DNA of 41,624 bases from an uncultured Rickettsiales bacterium. Lineage in GTDB: Bacteria; Pseudomonadota; Alphaproteobacteria; Rickettsiales; UBA1997. Position 1 is the stretch's first letter, and every line of letters begins with the position of its first letter. Below the pieces are notes generated by a model. That model made no database searches, was not told the origin of the DNA, and saw only the letters and a list, made by a program, of their open reading frames with translations. The position numbers and the translations under genes were made by a program. The DNA lies in contig CALXSC010000008.1 in NCBI GenBank assembly GCA_944391025.1, positions 1 to 41,624 of the forward strand, in the 5' to 3' direction. Below, one piece after another: positions 17,231 to 24,589 of this stretch.

Positions 17231-17887
17231 ATGAAAAAATTATTGTGTTTAATTTTTATATTGGGCGTTTATGCTGTAGATGTACTTGCAGCCGGCATAG
17301 ATATATTCACGCCACAGAGGCAAACTCCAGATGGCATGATAATAAATACACTGTCAAAACCAGAAAAATTTAATACAAACAACGACTTGACAAGAAACGT
17401 TGGTTCATTCCATGTGGCAGTTGGTGAATTATTATATTTAAAGGGAGTCGTAACAGATGCCTTTGGAGTTCCGATAGAAGGTGCAAACATAAGAATATGG
17501 CAGACCAATTCGTCAGGAAGATATCAATCGCTGCTAAAACCTGGAAATGAATATATAGATGAAAATTTTATAATGTCCGGTACAGCTAGAACCGACAACC
17601 TTGGCAGATACGGCTTCAAAACTATTTTTCCAGGATTTCTGCAGGGGAGAGCACCGCACATTAATATAATAGTCTCCCACCCAAAGTTTGGAGAAATACA
17701 AACAGAAATTTATTTTGACAAGCATCCATTAAACGAAAAGGATCCGCAATATATGTCATATTCAGAAGAAGACAGAAACGCCTTAACAGCAAAAGTTGTC
17801 AATATTGACGATATAGATCCAAAGCAGGGGAAAATTGCTACATTCAATATCGTTATTGACGGAATACACTCGTATAAAGGCTATTAA
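17231..17887 (+). CDS. Exported intradiol ring-cleavage dioxygenase-like protein
   Basis: A 218-residue protein with a signal peptide (KKLLCLIFILGVYAVDVLAAG). I start it at the ATG at 17231, one base after the ffh stop, because the upstream start at 17219 adds only MIFN. The mature part has the protocatechuate 3,4-dioxygenase fold pattern: LKGVVTDAFGVPIEGANIRIWQ, SSGRY, TDNLGRYGFKTIFPG, RAPHIN and QTEIYFDKHPL. Of the four iron ligands in the family, the GRY tyrosine and the first histidine (APHIN) are present. The second histidine of HxH is Asn, and the PGPYPW tyrosine region reads PGFLQ. It may be catalytically changed or a structural or binding protein in the periplasm. Confidence 0.72.
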   Translation: MKKLLCLIFILGVYAVDVLAAGIDIFTPQRQTPDGMIINTLSKPEKFNTNNDLTRNVGSFHVAVGELLYLKGVVTDAFGVPIEGANIRIWQTNSSGRYQSLLKPGNEYIDENFIMSGTARTDNLGRYGFKTIFPGFLQGRAPHINIIVSHPKFGEIQTEIYFDKHPLNEKDPQYMSYSEEDRNALTAKVVNIDDIDPKQGKIATFNIVIDGIHSYKGY

Positions 17888-17982
17888 TCAAATAATATAA
17901 CATCAATCCATTGGCTTAGCGGCGATTCTTGAATATACGCCTAAAACTTCCACTTTAACTAAAGGTTTTATGTATGCAAAAA

Positions 17983-18007
17983 AATTGTTCCCCAAAGGAG
18001 AACAATT
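17983..18007 (-). terminator. Hairpin with T-run on the minus strand, likely terminator of the ftsK-HD transcription unit
   Basis: The arms AATTGTTC (17983-17990) and GAACAATT (18000-18007) have inner CC/GG pairs. Read on the minus strand the stem is followed by seven T (17978-17984 on plus), so it fits a minus-strand terminator. If so, the message from 19600 would carry a trailer of about 800 nt covering the repeat island. Confidence 0.5.
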
Positions 18008-18188
18008 AAACTAAATAATAAATCATAAATAAATTCAATTTTCTTCAAAACAAAAACATTTCTAAGAAAGAATTATAATTAAAATATATTTTATTATCTA
18101 TAAAAGTCAAGAAAAAAAATTATTTTTTTAATAAATGATCAAAATTTATTTTTCAACATCCATTAAAAAAATTTATATTTTTTTATTA

Positions 18189-18829
18189 GACCTGTTGCAT
18201 AAATAATTTTTCTTCAAAAAACAAATTATACAAAAAAGAGGAAAAATATCCAAAAATTTTAACAGAAACAGTATCAGGATACGGTTCGTTGTCCTTACAT
18301 CCCCTCCTTTGGACTCCGCGGCAAACTTCAGTGAGACGTAAACTTGTGATTGCAGATGCCTTGCTTCACAAGTCGTCTACATCCCGCCCACCTTGTTTTT
18401 AAAATTTTTGGATTTTTGAAATATTTTGCAGCATAATTTGGAAACATGAAGCCCAACCAACAAGTTAACAAACTGAAGCAAGCTTCGTTTGTTTCGGCTT
18501 CGTGCTTGAGCATTCGTTTCACTCACATCGCACTTCGCCGATCAACAGGTTAAAATGATTGTGCAAGCACATCATTTTTCTGCTTCGTGCTTGATATTCG
18601 TTTACTTCGTAAACTCATCTCGCACTTCGCCCGACGACAAGCTAGAAAACTGAAGCAAGCTTTGTTTTCTCGGGCTTCGTGCTTGTATAATGCCACGAAC
18701 TTGTCGTCCCACTGAAGTTTGCTGCAGCATTGCGGAGGAGCAAAGCAAAGGAGAATTTTGAGGAAAAATATAAGGATAATAATATTGGTTCAAGCATTCA
18801 TAATTCTTAAATTATTTATGCAGAAGGTC
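18189..18829. mobile_element. Putative non-autonomous element with IS5-like terminal inverted repeats
   Basis: The left end GACCTGTTGCATAAATAATT (from 18189) recurs inverted at 18809-18829 with two mismatches (GT versus TC). The sequence resembles ends of IS5/IS1031-group elements, and a TTA precedes the left end. No transposase frame exists inside. The right end contains the last codons and stop of the HD gene that ends at 18812. The interior carries an additional inverted pair (18304-18333 versus 18710-18753) and the repeat units described separately. The element identity is inferred from the ends alone. I could not confirm a target-site duplication. Confidence 0.45.
18304..18753. repeat. 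GC-rich repeat island 1: inverted ends flanking three hairpin units
   Basis: The outer inverted pairs are CTCCTTTG (18304-18311) with CAAAGGAG (18746-18753), and GCAAACTTCAGTG (18321-18333) with CACTGAAGTTTGC (18710-18722). Inside are three units of about 85-92 bp, each with CTTCGTGCTTG (18498, 18583, 18675). Each has a hairpin of the form arm-T-core-AA-core'-arm' at 18467-18493, 18552-18578 and 18644-18670. The arms are AACAAAC/GTTTGTT, AAAATGAT/ATCATTTT and AGAAAAC/GTTTTCT. The cores are GAAGC/GCTTC, GTGC/GCAC and GAAGC/GCTTT. Two units also have CGCACTTCG (18529, 18621). No protein-like ORF is present. Confidence 0.75.
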
Positions 18830-19600
18830 TATTCTATCTACTATTAAATTTAAATGATTTTTCATATCAGCGTTATCAAATTTACTATAGAAAATTTTTT
18901 CAAATTTTTTGTGATTTATCAGCATATTTCTTATATTTCTGGGCTTTCTATCTTTTAAGGTCTGTTTTCCATTGATAATTTTATCAGCCATTTTTACATA
19001 TATTGCTAATGGATTTTTTGCAACCTTTTCAAAATAAATCCACTCAAAAACCTTAAAATTTTCAATATTTCTTTTGGTTACAGCATTGACAATATTATAA
19101 ATTTCTTCGCCAAAATCCCCTTTTAAATCTCTGTCGGTAAAGCGAGTATCTTCCAATATATCATGCAGAAGTGCCGATGTCTTTAGAGTAAATATTTTAT
19201 CGCCAGGTATTGAATAGAAATAATGGTCAATTACACCATCCACCTTATTCAAATGAAACATATATAGCAAAAAAGATCCATATAATTGTTTTTCATGGAA
19301 AGTCTCTGCAGCAATCTTTGCTTTTTTGTATAAAAAATATTGTTTTATTTGGCTGTCAAGAAATTCACTATTTATATTTGCCTTTGAAAATTCTTCCTTC
19401 TTGAAATCCTTAAAGGTTGCAAAACAATTCAAAATGCCTTTATCGTCATAGAATAGATAAAAATCTTCAATTCTGCTTTTAAGCTGTTTTTTAAGGTATT
19501 GATAGACCAAAAATCTATCATGGATATTATTGTTTAATTCTATATCATCTAATTTTTTATAATAAATATTTTTATTGCTCTTTACAAAAAATATTTTCAC
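18812..19600 (-). CDS. HD-domain phosphohydrolase of RelA/SpoT-hydrolase type
   Basis: A 262-residue protein starting with GTG that overlaps the last base of the ftsK stop codon (TAGTG). The catalytic metal motif SALLHDILEDT (about residues 142-152) is the HDxxED signature of the ppGpp hydrolase domain. IYVKMADKIINGKQTLKDR (about 208-226) is equivalent to KLADRLHN. No synthetase or TGS domain follows, so it resembles a stand-alone small alarmone hydrolase, with about 80 unrecognised N-terminal residues. The natural substrate is inferred, not shown. Its last codons (DLLHK-stop) lie in a sequence repeated in inverted orientation at 18189, so the C-terminus may have been altered by an inserted element. 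Confidence 0.75.
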   Translation of the reverse strand: MKIFFVKSNKNIYYKKLDDIELNNNIHDRFLVYQYLKKQLKSRIEDFYLFYDDKGILNCFATFKDFKKEEFSKANINSEFLDSQIKQYFLYKKAKIAAETFHEKQLYGSFLLYMFHLNKVDGVIDHYFYSIPGDKIFTLKTSALLHDILEDTRFTDRDLKGDFGEEIYNIVNAVTKRNIENFKVFEWIYFEKVAKNPLAIYVKMADKIINGKQTLKDRKPRNIRNMLINHKKFEKIFYSKFDNADMKNHLNLIVDRIDLLHK

Positions 19601-22032
19601 TATTCATCATCCTTTATTAAAATTTCACGTTTTCCTGTATTGTTCGGACTGCTTAAAACTCCATTCCTTTCCATCTCTTCAATCAGGTTTGCAGCCTTAT
19701 TATAGCCTATTCTAAGTTGTCTTTGTATATAGCTGATGCTGCTTTTTCTATCCCTTTTAACTATAGCCAATGCCTGTTTATATAAATCTTTTTCTCCATC
19801 ATAACCAAATAGGTCTCCGCCGGAATTACCATCAAAACTGCCGCTCTCACCGCCAGAAAATTCATCATCATTTTTAAGAACCTCGTCAACATAATTAGGT
19901 TCAAAACCTTGGGATTTAATAAAGTTAACAATTTTTTCAACCTCATCATCAGAAACAAATGGTCCATGGGCTCTAATAATTTTGCCACCACCAGCCATAA
20001 ACAGCATATCGCCCATACCAAGCAGCTGTTCAGCGCCCTGCTCTCCTAAAATTGTTCTACTATCAATTTTTGAAACAACTTGAAAGCTCATACGAGTTGG
20101 GAAGTTAGCTTTAATAACGCCGGTAATTACATCAACGGATGGTCTTTGGGTCGCCATAATTATATGAATACCAGCCGCTCTGGCTTTCTGTGCAATTCTT
20201 TGGATTGAAGCCTCAATCTCCTTTCCAGCGGTAATCATTAAATCAGCCATTTCATCCACAATCACAACTATGTATGGCATTTCTTTCTTTTCAATTTCCC
20301 TTTCTTCATAGATTGGTTCGTCAGTTTCAGAATCAAATCCCGTTTGAACCCTCCTAGTTAGCTTTGTATTATTTTTAATAGCATTATTCAATTTTTCATT
20401 ATAGCCAGCAATATTTCTAACACCAAGGCTTGCCATTATCCTATATCTGTCCTCCATCTCCCTGCAAACCCATTTTAAAGCAGTTATAGCCTTAATAGGT
20501 TCTGTAACGACAGGAGTTAAAAGGTGCGGAATACCTTCGTATACAGAAAGCTCAAGCATTTTAGGATCAATCATAATAAACTTACACTGTTCCGGCGTCA
20601 TTTTATATAATAATGAAGTAATCATTGTATTAATAGCAACGGATTTTCCCGAACCAGTAGTACCAGCAACCAATAGATGCGGCATCTTTGCCAGGTCTGC
20701 AACAACAGCATCCCCGCCTATATCGCTGCCGACTATAATAGGCAAAGAAGCATGGCTGTTCCTATATTCGCTAGACTCAAGCATATCCCTTATATATATG
20801 GTTTCTCTCTGTTTATTTGGCAATTCAATACCCATAGCATTCCTTCCGGGAATCACAGATATTCTAGCAGAAACTGCACTCATAGACCTAGCAATATCAT
20901 CCGATAGCCCTATAACCCTAGAGGACTTAGTACCTGCAGACGGTTCAAATTCATGCAGTGTAATAATTGGTCCAGCCTTAGCGCCAAGCATTTCGCCCTT
21001 TACACCAAAATCTTTAAGAACTCTCATAAGCTTTTCTGATTGTTCTATTAATTCATCCTTTGATATTGAAACTTTATTTTTTCCAGTATTCTTATTCAGC
21101 ATCGCAGTATTTGGCAAAGTATATATATCCTGTTTTTTATTTTTGCCCTTTTCTTTTTTTACTGTTTGCTTTTTAGGCTCTTCTATAAATTCTTCAATTC
21201 CAATTGGCTTTTTTTCTTTCTTAGAAAAAAGACCAAAAAATTTCTTTTTATTAGTTTCCAATTTTTCAGTATTTAAAATATCCCTATCGTCATTATCGGT
21301 ACTAATATTTTCAGCATCATTATCAGAATTTTCTTCCTCATCTATTAAAACAAAATCGCCCTTTTGCCTGTTGAATATGTTGATAAAAAATTTCTTTATA
21401 GAATTTCTAAAATTTTTTGTTGTTAAAAGTTTAAAGATGAATACAATAAACAAAAAAATTCCATTAAATACTGATTTTATAAATCTATAGAGCCTTGCCG
21501 ACTTCACAAGCCACCAATTTTTTCTTATATCCAGGAAAAATGAAATAGATATAAAAAATATAAGTCCAGAAAATAATATAAGCATATATGGCGGTATATA
21601 GTACAGAGTATCTACAAAAAATGACCCAACCAATCCACCACAATAGCTCAAATCGCACTTTTTTGAGACAAATAATATGTCAAAAATTACAGATGAGCTA
21701 ACAACTAATCCAATAAAGGAAATAAATTTCTGCCACTTGTTATATATGGTTTTATTAAAGAATACTTTAAATCCAAGAATTAGGAATAAAGCCGCAAAAA
21801 ATAAAGAAGTAAGCCCAAAAATTTGCACTAGCAAATCTGCAGCATACGAGCCAAACTTTCCAAGATAGTTATGGACTTCCGACTTAGTGGATACGTTATT
21901 GAACGAAATATCATTTTCATTATATGACAATACCGATATAAACATAGCCACAGAAATTAATACCCAAAATATACCAAAAAAATAATTTTTTATTCTTTTT
22001 AAGAAAGTTAATTTTTTATCTTTAAATTTCAT
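19600..22032 (-). CDS. ftsK: DNA translocase FtsK
   Basis: An 810-residue protein. There are about four N-terminal membrane helices (residues 15-195), then a charged linker (about 230-300) shorter than in E. coli. The alpha/beta RecA-like motor follows, with Walker A GTTGSGKS at about 455-462, FIMIDPKMLELS, Walker B VVIVDEMADLM and ATQRPSVDVITG. The winged-helix gamma domain is at the C-terminus (YKQALAIVKRDRKSSISYIQRQLRIGYNKAA), which reads KOPS sites and contacts XerD. It pumps chromosome DNA during division. It lies between recN upstream and the HD gene downstream, probably in one operon. Confidence 0.96.
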   Translation of the reverse strand: MKFKDKKLTFLKRIKNYFFGIFWVLISVAMFISVLSYNENDISFNNVSTKSEVHNYLGKFGSYAADLLVQIFGLTSLFFAALFLILGFKVFFNKTIYNKWQKFISFIGLVVSSSVIFDILFVSKKCDLSYCGGLVGSFFVDTLYYIPPYMLILFSGLIFFISISFFLDIRKNWWLVKSARLYRFIKSVFNGIFLFIVFIFKLLTTKNFRNSIKKFFINIFNRQKGDFVLIDEEENSDNDAENISTDNDDRDILNTEKLETNKKKFFGLFSKKEKKPIGIEEFIEEPKKQTVKKEKGKNKKQDIYTLPNTAMLNKNTGKNKVSISKDELIEQSEKLMRVLKDFGVKGEMLGAKAGPIITLHEFEPSAGTKSSRVIGLSDDIARSMSAVSARISVIPGRNAMGIELPNKQRETIYIRDMLESSEYRNSHASLPIIVGSDIGGDAVVADLAKMPHLLVAGTTGSGKSVAINTMITSLLYKMTPEQCKFIMIDPKMLELSVYEGIPHLLTPVVTEPIKAITALKWVCREMEDRYRIMASLGVRNIAGYNEKLNNAIKNNTKLTRRVQTGFDSETDEPIYEEREIEKKEMPYIVVIVDEMADLMITAGKEIEASIQRIAQKARAAGIHIIMATQRPSVDVITGVIKANFPTRMSFQVVSKIDSRTILGEQGAEQLLGMGDMLFMAGGGKIIRAHGPFVSDDEVEKIVNFIKSQGFEPNYVDEVLKNDDEFSGGESGSFDGNSGGDLFGYDGEKDLYKQALAIVKRDRKSSISYIQRQLRIGYNKAANLIEEMERNGVLSSPNNTGKREILIKDDE

Positions 22033-22051
22033 ATTATATTCTCTAGTATTT

Positions 22052-23746
22052 TTATAATGTATTTCTAAGCATTTTTTCTGCCACTCTCAAAGCCTCATCA
22101 GTAATAATCTCACCTGAAAACATTCTAGCGACCTCTTTAATCCTAGCGTCATAGTCCAAAGATTCAACAACGGTATTTGTCTTATTTTCTCTCTGTTCTT
22201 TTCTTACCTTTAGATGGTGGTTTCCCTTTGAGGCAACCTGCGCATGGTGTGTAACAACTAAAACTTGCAGATTATCGCCAAGCCTTCTAAGTCTTTCCCC
22301 AACCGCCTCAGCAACAGCACCGCTGATACCAGTATCAATTTCGTCAAATATCATTGTAGGTACAGATTTTACCTTTGATAGAACGACCTTAAGAGCCAGC
22401 ATAAATCTTGACAACTCACCACCGGATGCAATTTTTGATAATTCACCCATTGGCATACCTGGGTTTGTTGACGCGATAAATCGGACACCATCAATTCCAT
22501 ATCTATTCCAATTTTCTTCGCTAAGCTCTTTAAATTCAGTATCAAATACCGTTTTTTCCATTTTTAATGGCGTCAGCTCAGCCATCAGCTCTGCAGCTAA
22601 TTTCTTGGCAGTCTCTTTCCTTAATTTGCTTAATTCCTTTGCACTCTTTAAAAAAACATTTCTCAATTCTGATACTTCTTTCTGCAAATCACTTATAAAA
22701 ACTTCCTGATTTTCTAAAAGTGAAAGCTTATTATCAAGCTCAACCTTTAAATCAAGTATCATGTCTGGTTGTATATTTAATTTTCTAGCCAATCCCCTTA
22801 TGGCAAACAGCCTCTCCTCAACGCTTTCCAGAGTATTGCCATCAAAACCAAGATTATCAAATACGCTATCTATCTTTGAAACAGCCTCACCTAAATTAAT
22901 ACTAGCCTGCTCAAGACTCTCAATAATATCCTCAAATGCGTTTTTCCCATCTTCTAAAAGATTATCACCAAGGCCTATTCCTCTGGAAATAACATGCTGT
23001 GCTGACAATATGCTTTTTTCAACATTAAACTGGCCCTCAAGACTATCCTTAGCGTCATTAAGAACAGTTAGCACCTTCTCCTTATTCATCATAAGTATTC
23101 TTTTTTCAGCCAATTCCTGCTCCTCGCCTTCATGTAGATTCAATGCCTCAATTTCATTAATTATATGTCTTAGATAGTCCTGCTCCTTTTCAATGTCATC
23201 TTTCTTTTTTACCAGTTCATCAAGTTTATCCTTAGCTGTTTTCATCTTGTCAAATATTTCGGATGTTTCATTCCTTTTTCCAACTAATCCTCCAAACTCA
23301 TCAAGAATATCCCTATGCATAGATGAATTTAAAAGACCTATCTGTTCATTTTGTCCATGGATTTCAACTAGAGTTTCACCAACATTCCGCAGAAAGCTTT
23401 GGGTAACCTGCACATCATTTATAAAAGCTTTGCTTCTACCATCATTATATAAAATTCTTCTAATTATTATATTGTCATCAAAACCAATATCCAATTCCTT
23501 TAATATTTCTTTGCATTCAGCATTATTGCTTATATCAAAATCAGCAACAACAGAACCCATCTCCTCACCATTCCTCAATAGCCTGCTATTAGACCTATAG
23601 CCTATAGCAAGCCCCAAGGCATCAAGAAGTATTGACTTACCAGAACCAGTTTCACCAGTCAAAACACACAATCCCTTATCTAATTGTATATTAAGTTTAT
23701 CAATCAAAACTATATTATTTATGCTTAAGCTTTCTAGCAAATTCAC
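22052..23746 (-). CDS. recN: DNA repair protein RecN
   Basis: A 564-residue SMC-family protein starting at GTG. Walker A is LTGETGSGKSILLDALGLA (residues 29-47). Long coiled-coil arms are rich in Glu, Lys and Leu (about 155-370). The RecN-specific ABC signature region is IASGGELSRFMLALK near residue 440, and Walker B is TMIFDEIDTGISG near 465. It acts in double-strand break repair. It precedes ftsK by 19 nt on the same strand, so the two are likely cotranscribed. No LexA-like site was recognised in the short upstream gap. Confidence 0.95.
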   Translation of the reverse strand: MNLLESLSINNIVLIDKLNIQLDKGLCVLTGETGSGKSILLDALGLAIGYRSNSRLLRNGEEMGSVVADFDISNNAECKEILKELDIGFDDNIIIRRILYNDGRSKAFINDVQVTQSFLRNVGETLVEIHGQNEQIGLLNSSMHRDILDEFGGLVGKRNETSEIFDKMKTAKDKLDELVKKKDDIEKEQDYLRHIINEIEALNLHEGEEQELAEKRILMMNKEKVLTVLNDAKDSLEGQFNVEKSILSAQHVISRGIGLGDNLLEDGKNAFEDIIESLEQASINLGEAVSKIDSVFDNLGFDGNTLESVEERLFAIRGLARKLNIQPDMILDLKVELDNKLSLLENQEVFISDLQKEVSELRNVFLKSAKELSKLRKETAKKLAAELMAELTPLKMEKTVFDTEFKELSEENWNRYGIDGVRFIASTNPGMPMGELSKIASGGELSRFMLALKVVLSKVKSVPTMIFDEIDTGISGAVAEAVGERLRRLGDNLQVLVVTHHAQVASKGNHHLKVRKEQRENKTNTVVESLDYDARIKEVARMFSGEIITDEALRVAEKMLRNTL

Positions 23747-23826
23747 AAAAAATTATTATCTAGAGTTAAAATATAACATTTTTTTATTTTTGCAAATAAA
23801 TTTTTCAAACTTCAACCACTAAAATA

Positions 23827-24075
23827 TTATATTTTATTCAATATTTCTCTAATCTCATCAAGGGTTATTTCAAACATGTCGCACATTATAAAAAATACAG
23901 CCGCATCCAAATTTACCCGAGTAAGACCATAGTCTTTTATTATCTTTTTGTCTATACTAAGAATATTAGTAATATCAGAAAATTTAAGACTTTTCTCTTT
24001 ACGTTTTTGATTTAAAACTTTACGAATGTATCTCCTTATACGTTGCACCCTATTTTCTAATTCTGGATTTCTCAT
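23827..24075 (-). CDS. Small helical protein of unknown function
   Basis: An 82-residue ORF starting at MRNPELENRVQRIRRY. The frame is open further upstream, but that part runs through an inverted-repeat region with non-protein-like composition, so I use the ATG at 24075. The N-terminal half is strongly basic (RVQRIRRYIRKVLNQKRKEK). The C-terminal half has a hydrophobic helix and acidic end (VNLDAAVFFIMCDMFEITLDEI). That end recalls helix II of acyl carrier proteins but has no DSL serine. I do not assign a function. It lies 80 nt upstream of recN on the same strand and could be its cotranscribed neighbour. Confidence 0.5.
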   Translation of the reverse strand: MRNPELENRVQRIRRYIRKVLNQKRKEKSLKFSDITNILSIDKKIIKDYGLTRVNLDAAVFFIMCDMFEITLDEIREILNKI

Positions 24076-24105
24076 ATTATTTTTTCCACAAAGTTCAGAG
24101 CCCGT

Positions 24106-24184
24106 GAACCGGAGGTAAGCAACTGCAACAAGACAGTGGAGGTATTTAAACCGGAGTTCTGGACATTTCCCGCCCCTCCGGTTC
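24106..24184. repeat. GC-rich inverted repeat upstream of the 82-aa gene
   Basis: GAACCGGAGG (24106-24115) and CCTCCGGTTC (24175-24184) are perfect 10-bp inverted arms separated by 59 nt. A third partial copy (AACCGGAG, about 24149-24156) inside gives an alternative pairing. The segment is far richer in G and C than its surroundings. On the minus strand it would lie in the leader of the 82-aa gene, ending about 30 nt before the ATG. Confidence 0.5.
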
Positions 24185-24284
24185 TCATTACCATTTTTAC
24201 ATAGTAATAAAAACACAAAGTATTTCTATCGACATAAATTACTAAATTATATATTTTCATATATATTTGTTTGTTAATAATTTA

Positions 24285-24339
24285 GAGTCGCTTGTTGAGG
24301 TTGCTTAGACCTTAAATACCGGGACTCTTTTACGGTATT
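24285..24339. repeat. Overlapping, mutually exclusive hairpins
   Basis: GAGTC (24285-24289) can pair with GACTC (24323-24327), and AATACCG (24315-24321) can pair with CGGTATT (24333-24339). The two stems share 24315-24327, so they cannot form together. The region is otherwise gene-free. The arrangement resembles a switchable leader, but no T-run follows on either strand. Confidence 0.35.
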
Positions 24340-24443
24340 CATTGCTAATTGTAGGTTGAAAATATTAAAAATCAACGAAAAATATAAAATTTAAAAAATG
24401 TCAAGATAATTCTGCCATAGAAATTATGAACAATATATTTTTC

Positions 24444-24471
24444 TTGACAAAATAAAAAATTACAGTAGATT
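24444..24471 (+). promoter_or_regulatory. Candidate promoter for the structured RNA at 24486
   Basis: Perfect TTGACA at 24444-24449 is followed by TAGATT at 24466-24471 (16-nt spacer). The expected start near 24479 is just before the closing stem of the RNA candidate. Confidence 0.5.
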
Positions 24472-24485
24472 AATAGTATATTCTA

Positions 24486-24567
24486 GCGGGGTCTCCTAGC
24501 TATGTTCAGGGGGAAGGATTTTCGCTAAAAGCTAAGAGGATAGGCTTAAACCTGTCAAAAACCCCGC
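24486..24567 (+). ncRNA. Candidate small structured RNA, family not recognised
   Basis: An 82-nt segment is closed by a perfect 7-bp stem, GCGGGGT (24486-24492) with ACCCCGC (24561-24567). Inside, TCCTAGCT can pair with AGCTA...GGA, forming eight pairs with a 3-nt bulge. CAGG near 24507 can pair with CCTG near 24551, giving a possible pseudoknot. A TTGACA promoter lies directly upstream and a T-rich tract follows. It is transcribed toward the 3' end of prfB. Its size and closed-stem form recall 4.5S RNA, and it contains GGGAAGGA, but the diagnostic SRP loop is not present, so I leave it unassigned. Confidence 0.45.
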
Positions 24568-24589
24568 CCAGTTTTCTAAATAATTTTTA

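Noticed and set aside
18456..18690. CRISPR array in repeat island 1
   Set aside because: The units are about 90 bp, internally palindromic and only partly alike. There is no short identical repeat alternating with unique spacers of even length, and no cas genes are nearby.
20798..21490. 230-codon plus-strand ORF
   Set aside because: It is antisense to ftsK across its linker, with Ser/Phe-rich low-complexity composition and no conserved features.
24076..24260. Small ORFs reading through the inverted-repeat region before the 82-aa gene
   Set aside because: They are Cys/Gly-rich translations of GC-rich inverted repeats in two overlapping frames, with no coding character.
24486..24567. Calling the structured RNA a 4.5S SRP RNA
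   Set aside because: The TCAGG and GGAAGGA parts are adjacent without the TCC between them, and the AGCAGCC side of the loop is missing, so the diagnostic SRP core cannot form.
24486..24567. preQ1 or SAM-II riboswitch
   Set aside because: Some short strings (CTAGCTA, AAAGCTAA) match, but the stem order does not, and no gene lies downstream on the same strand.
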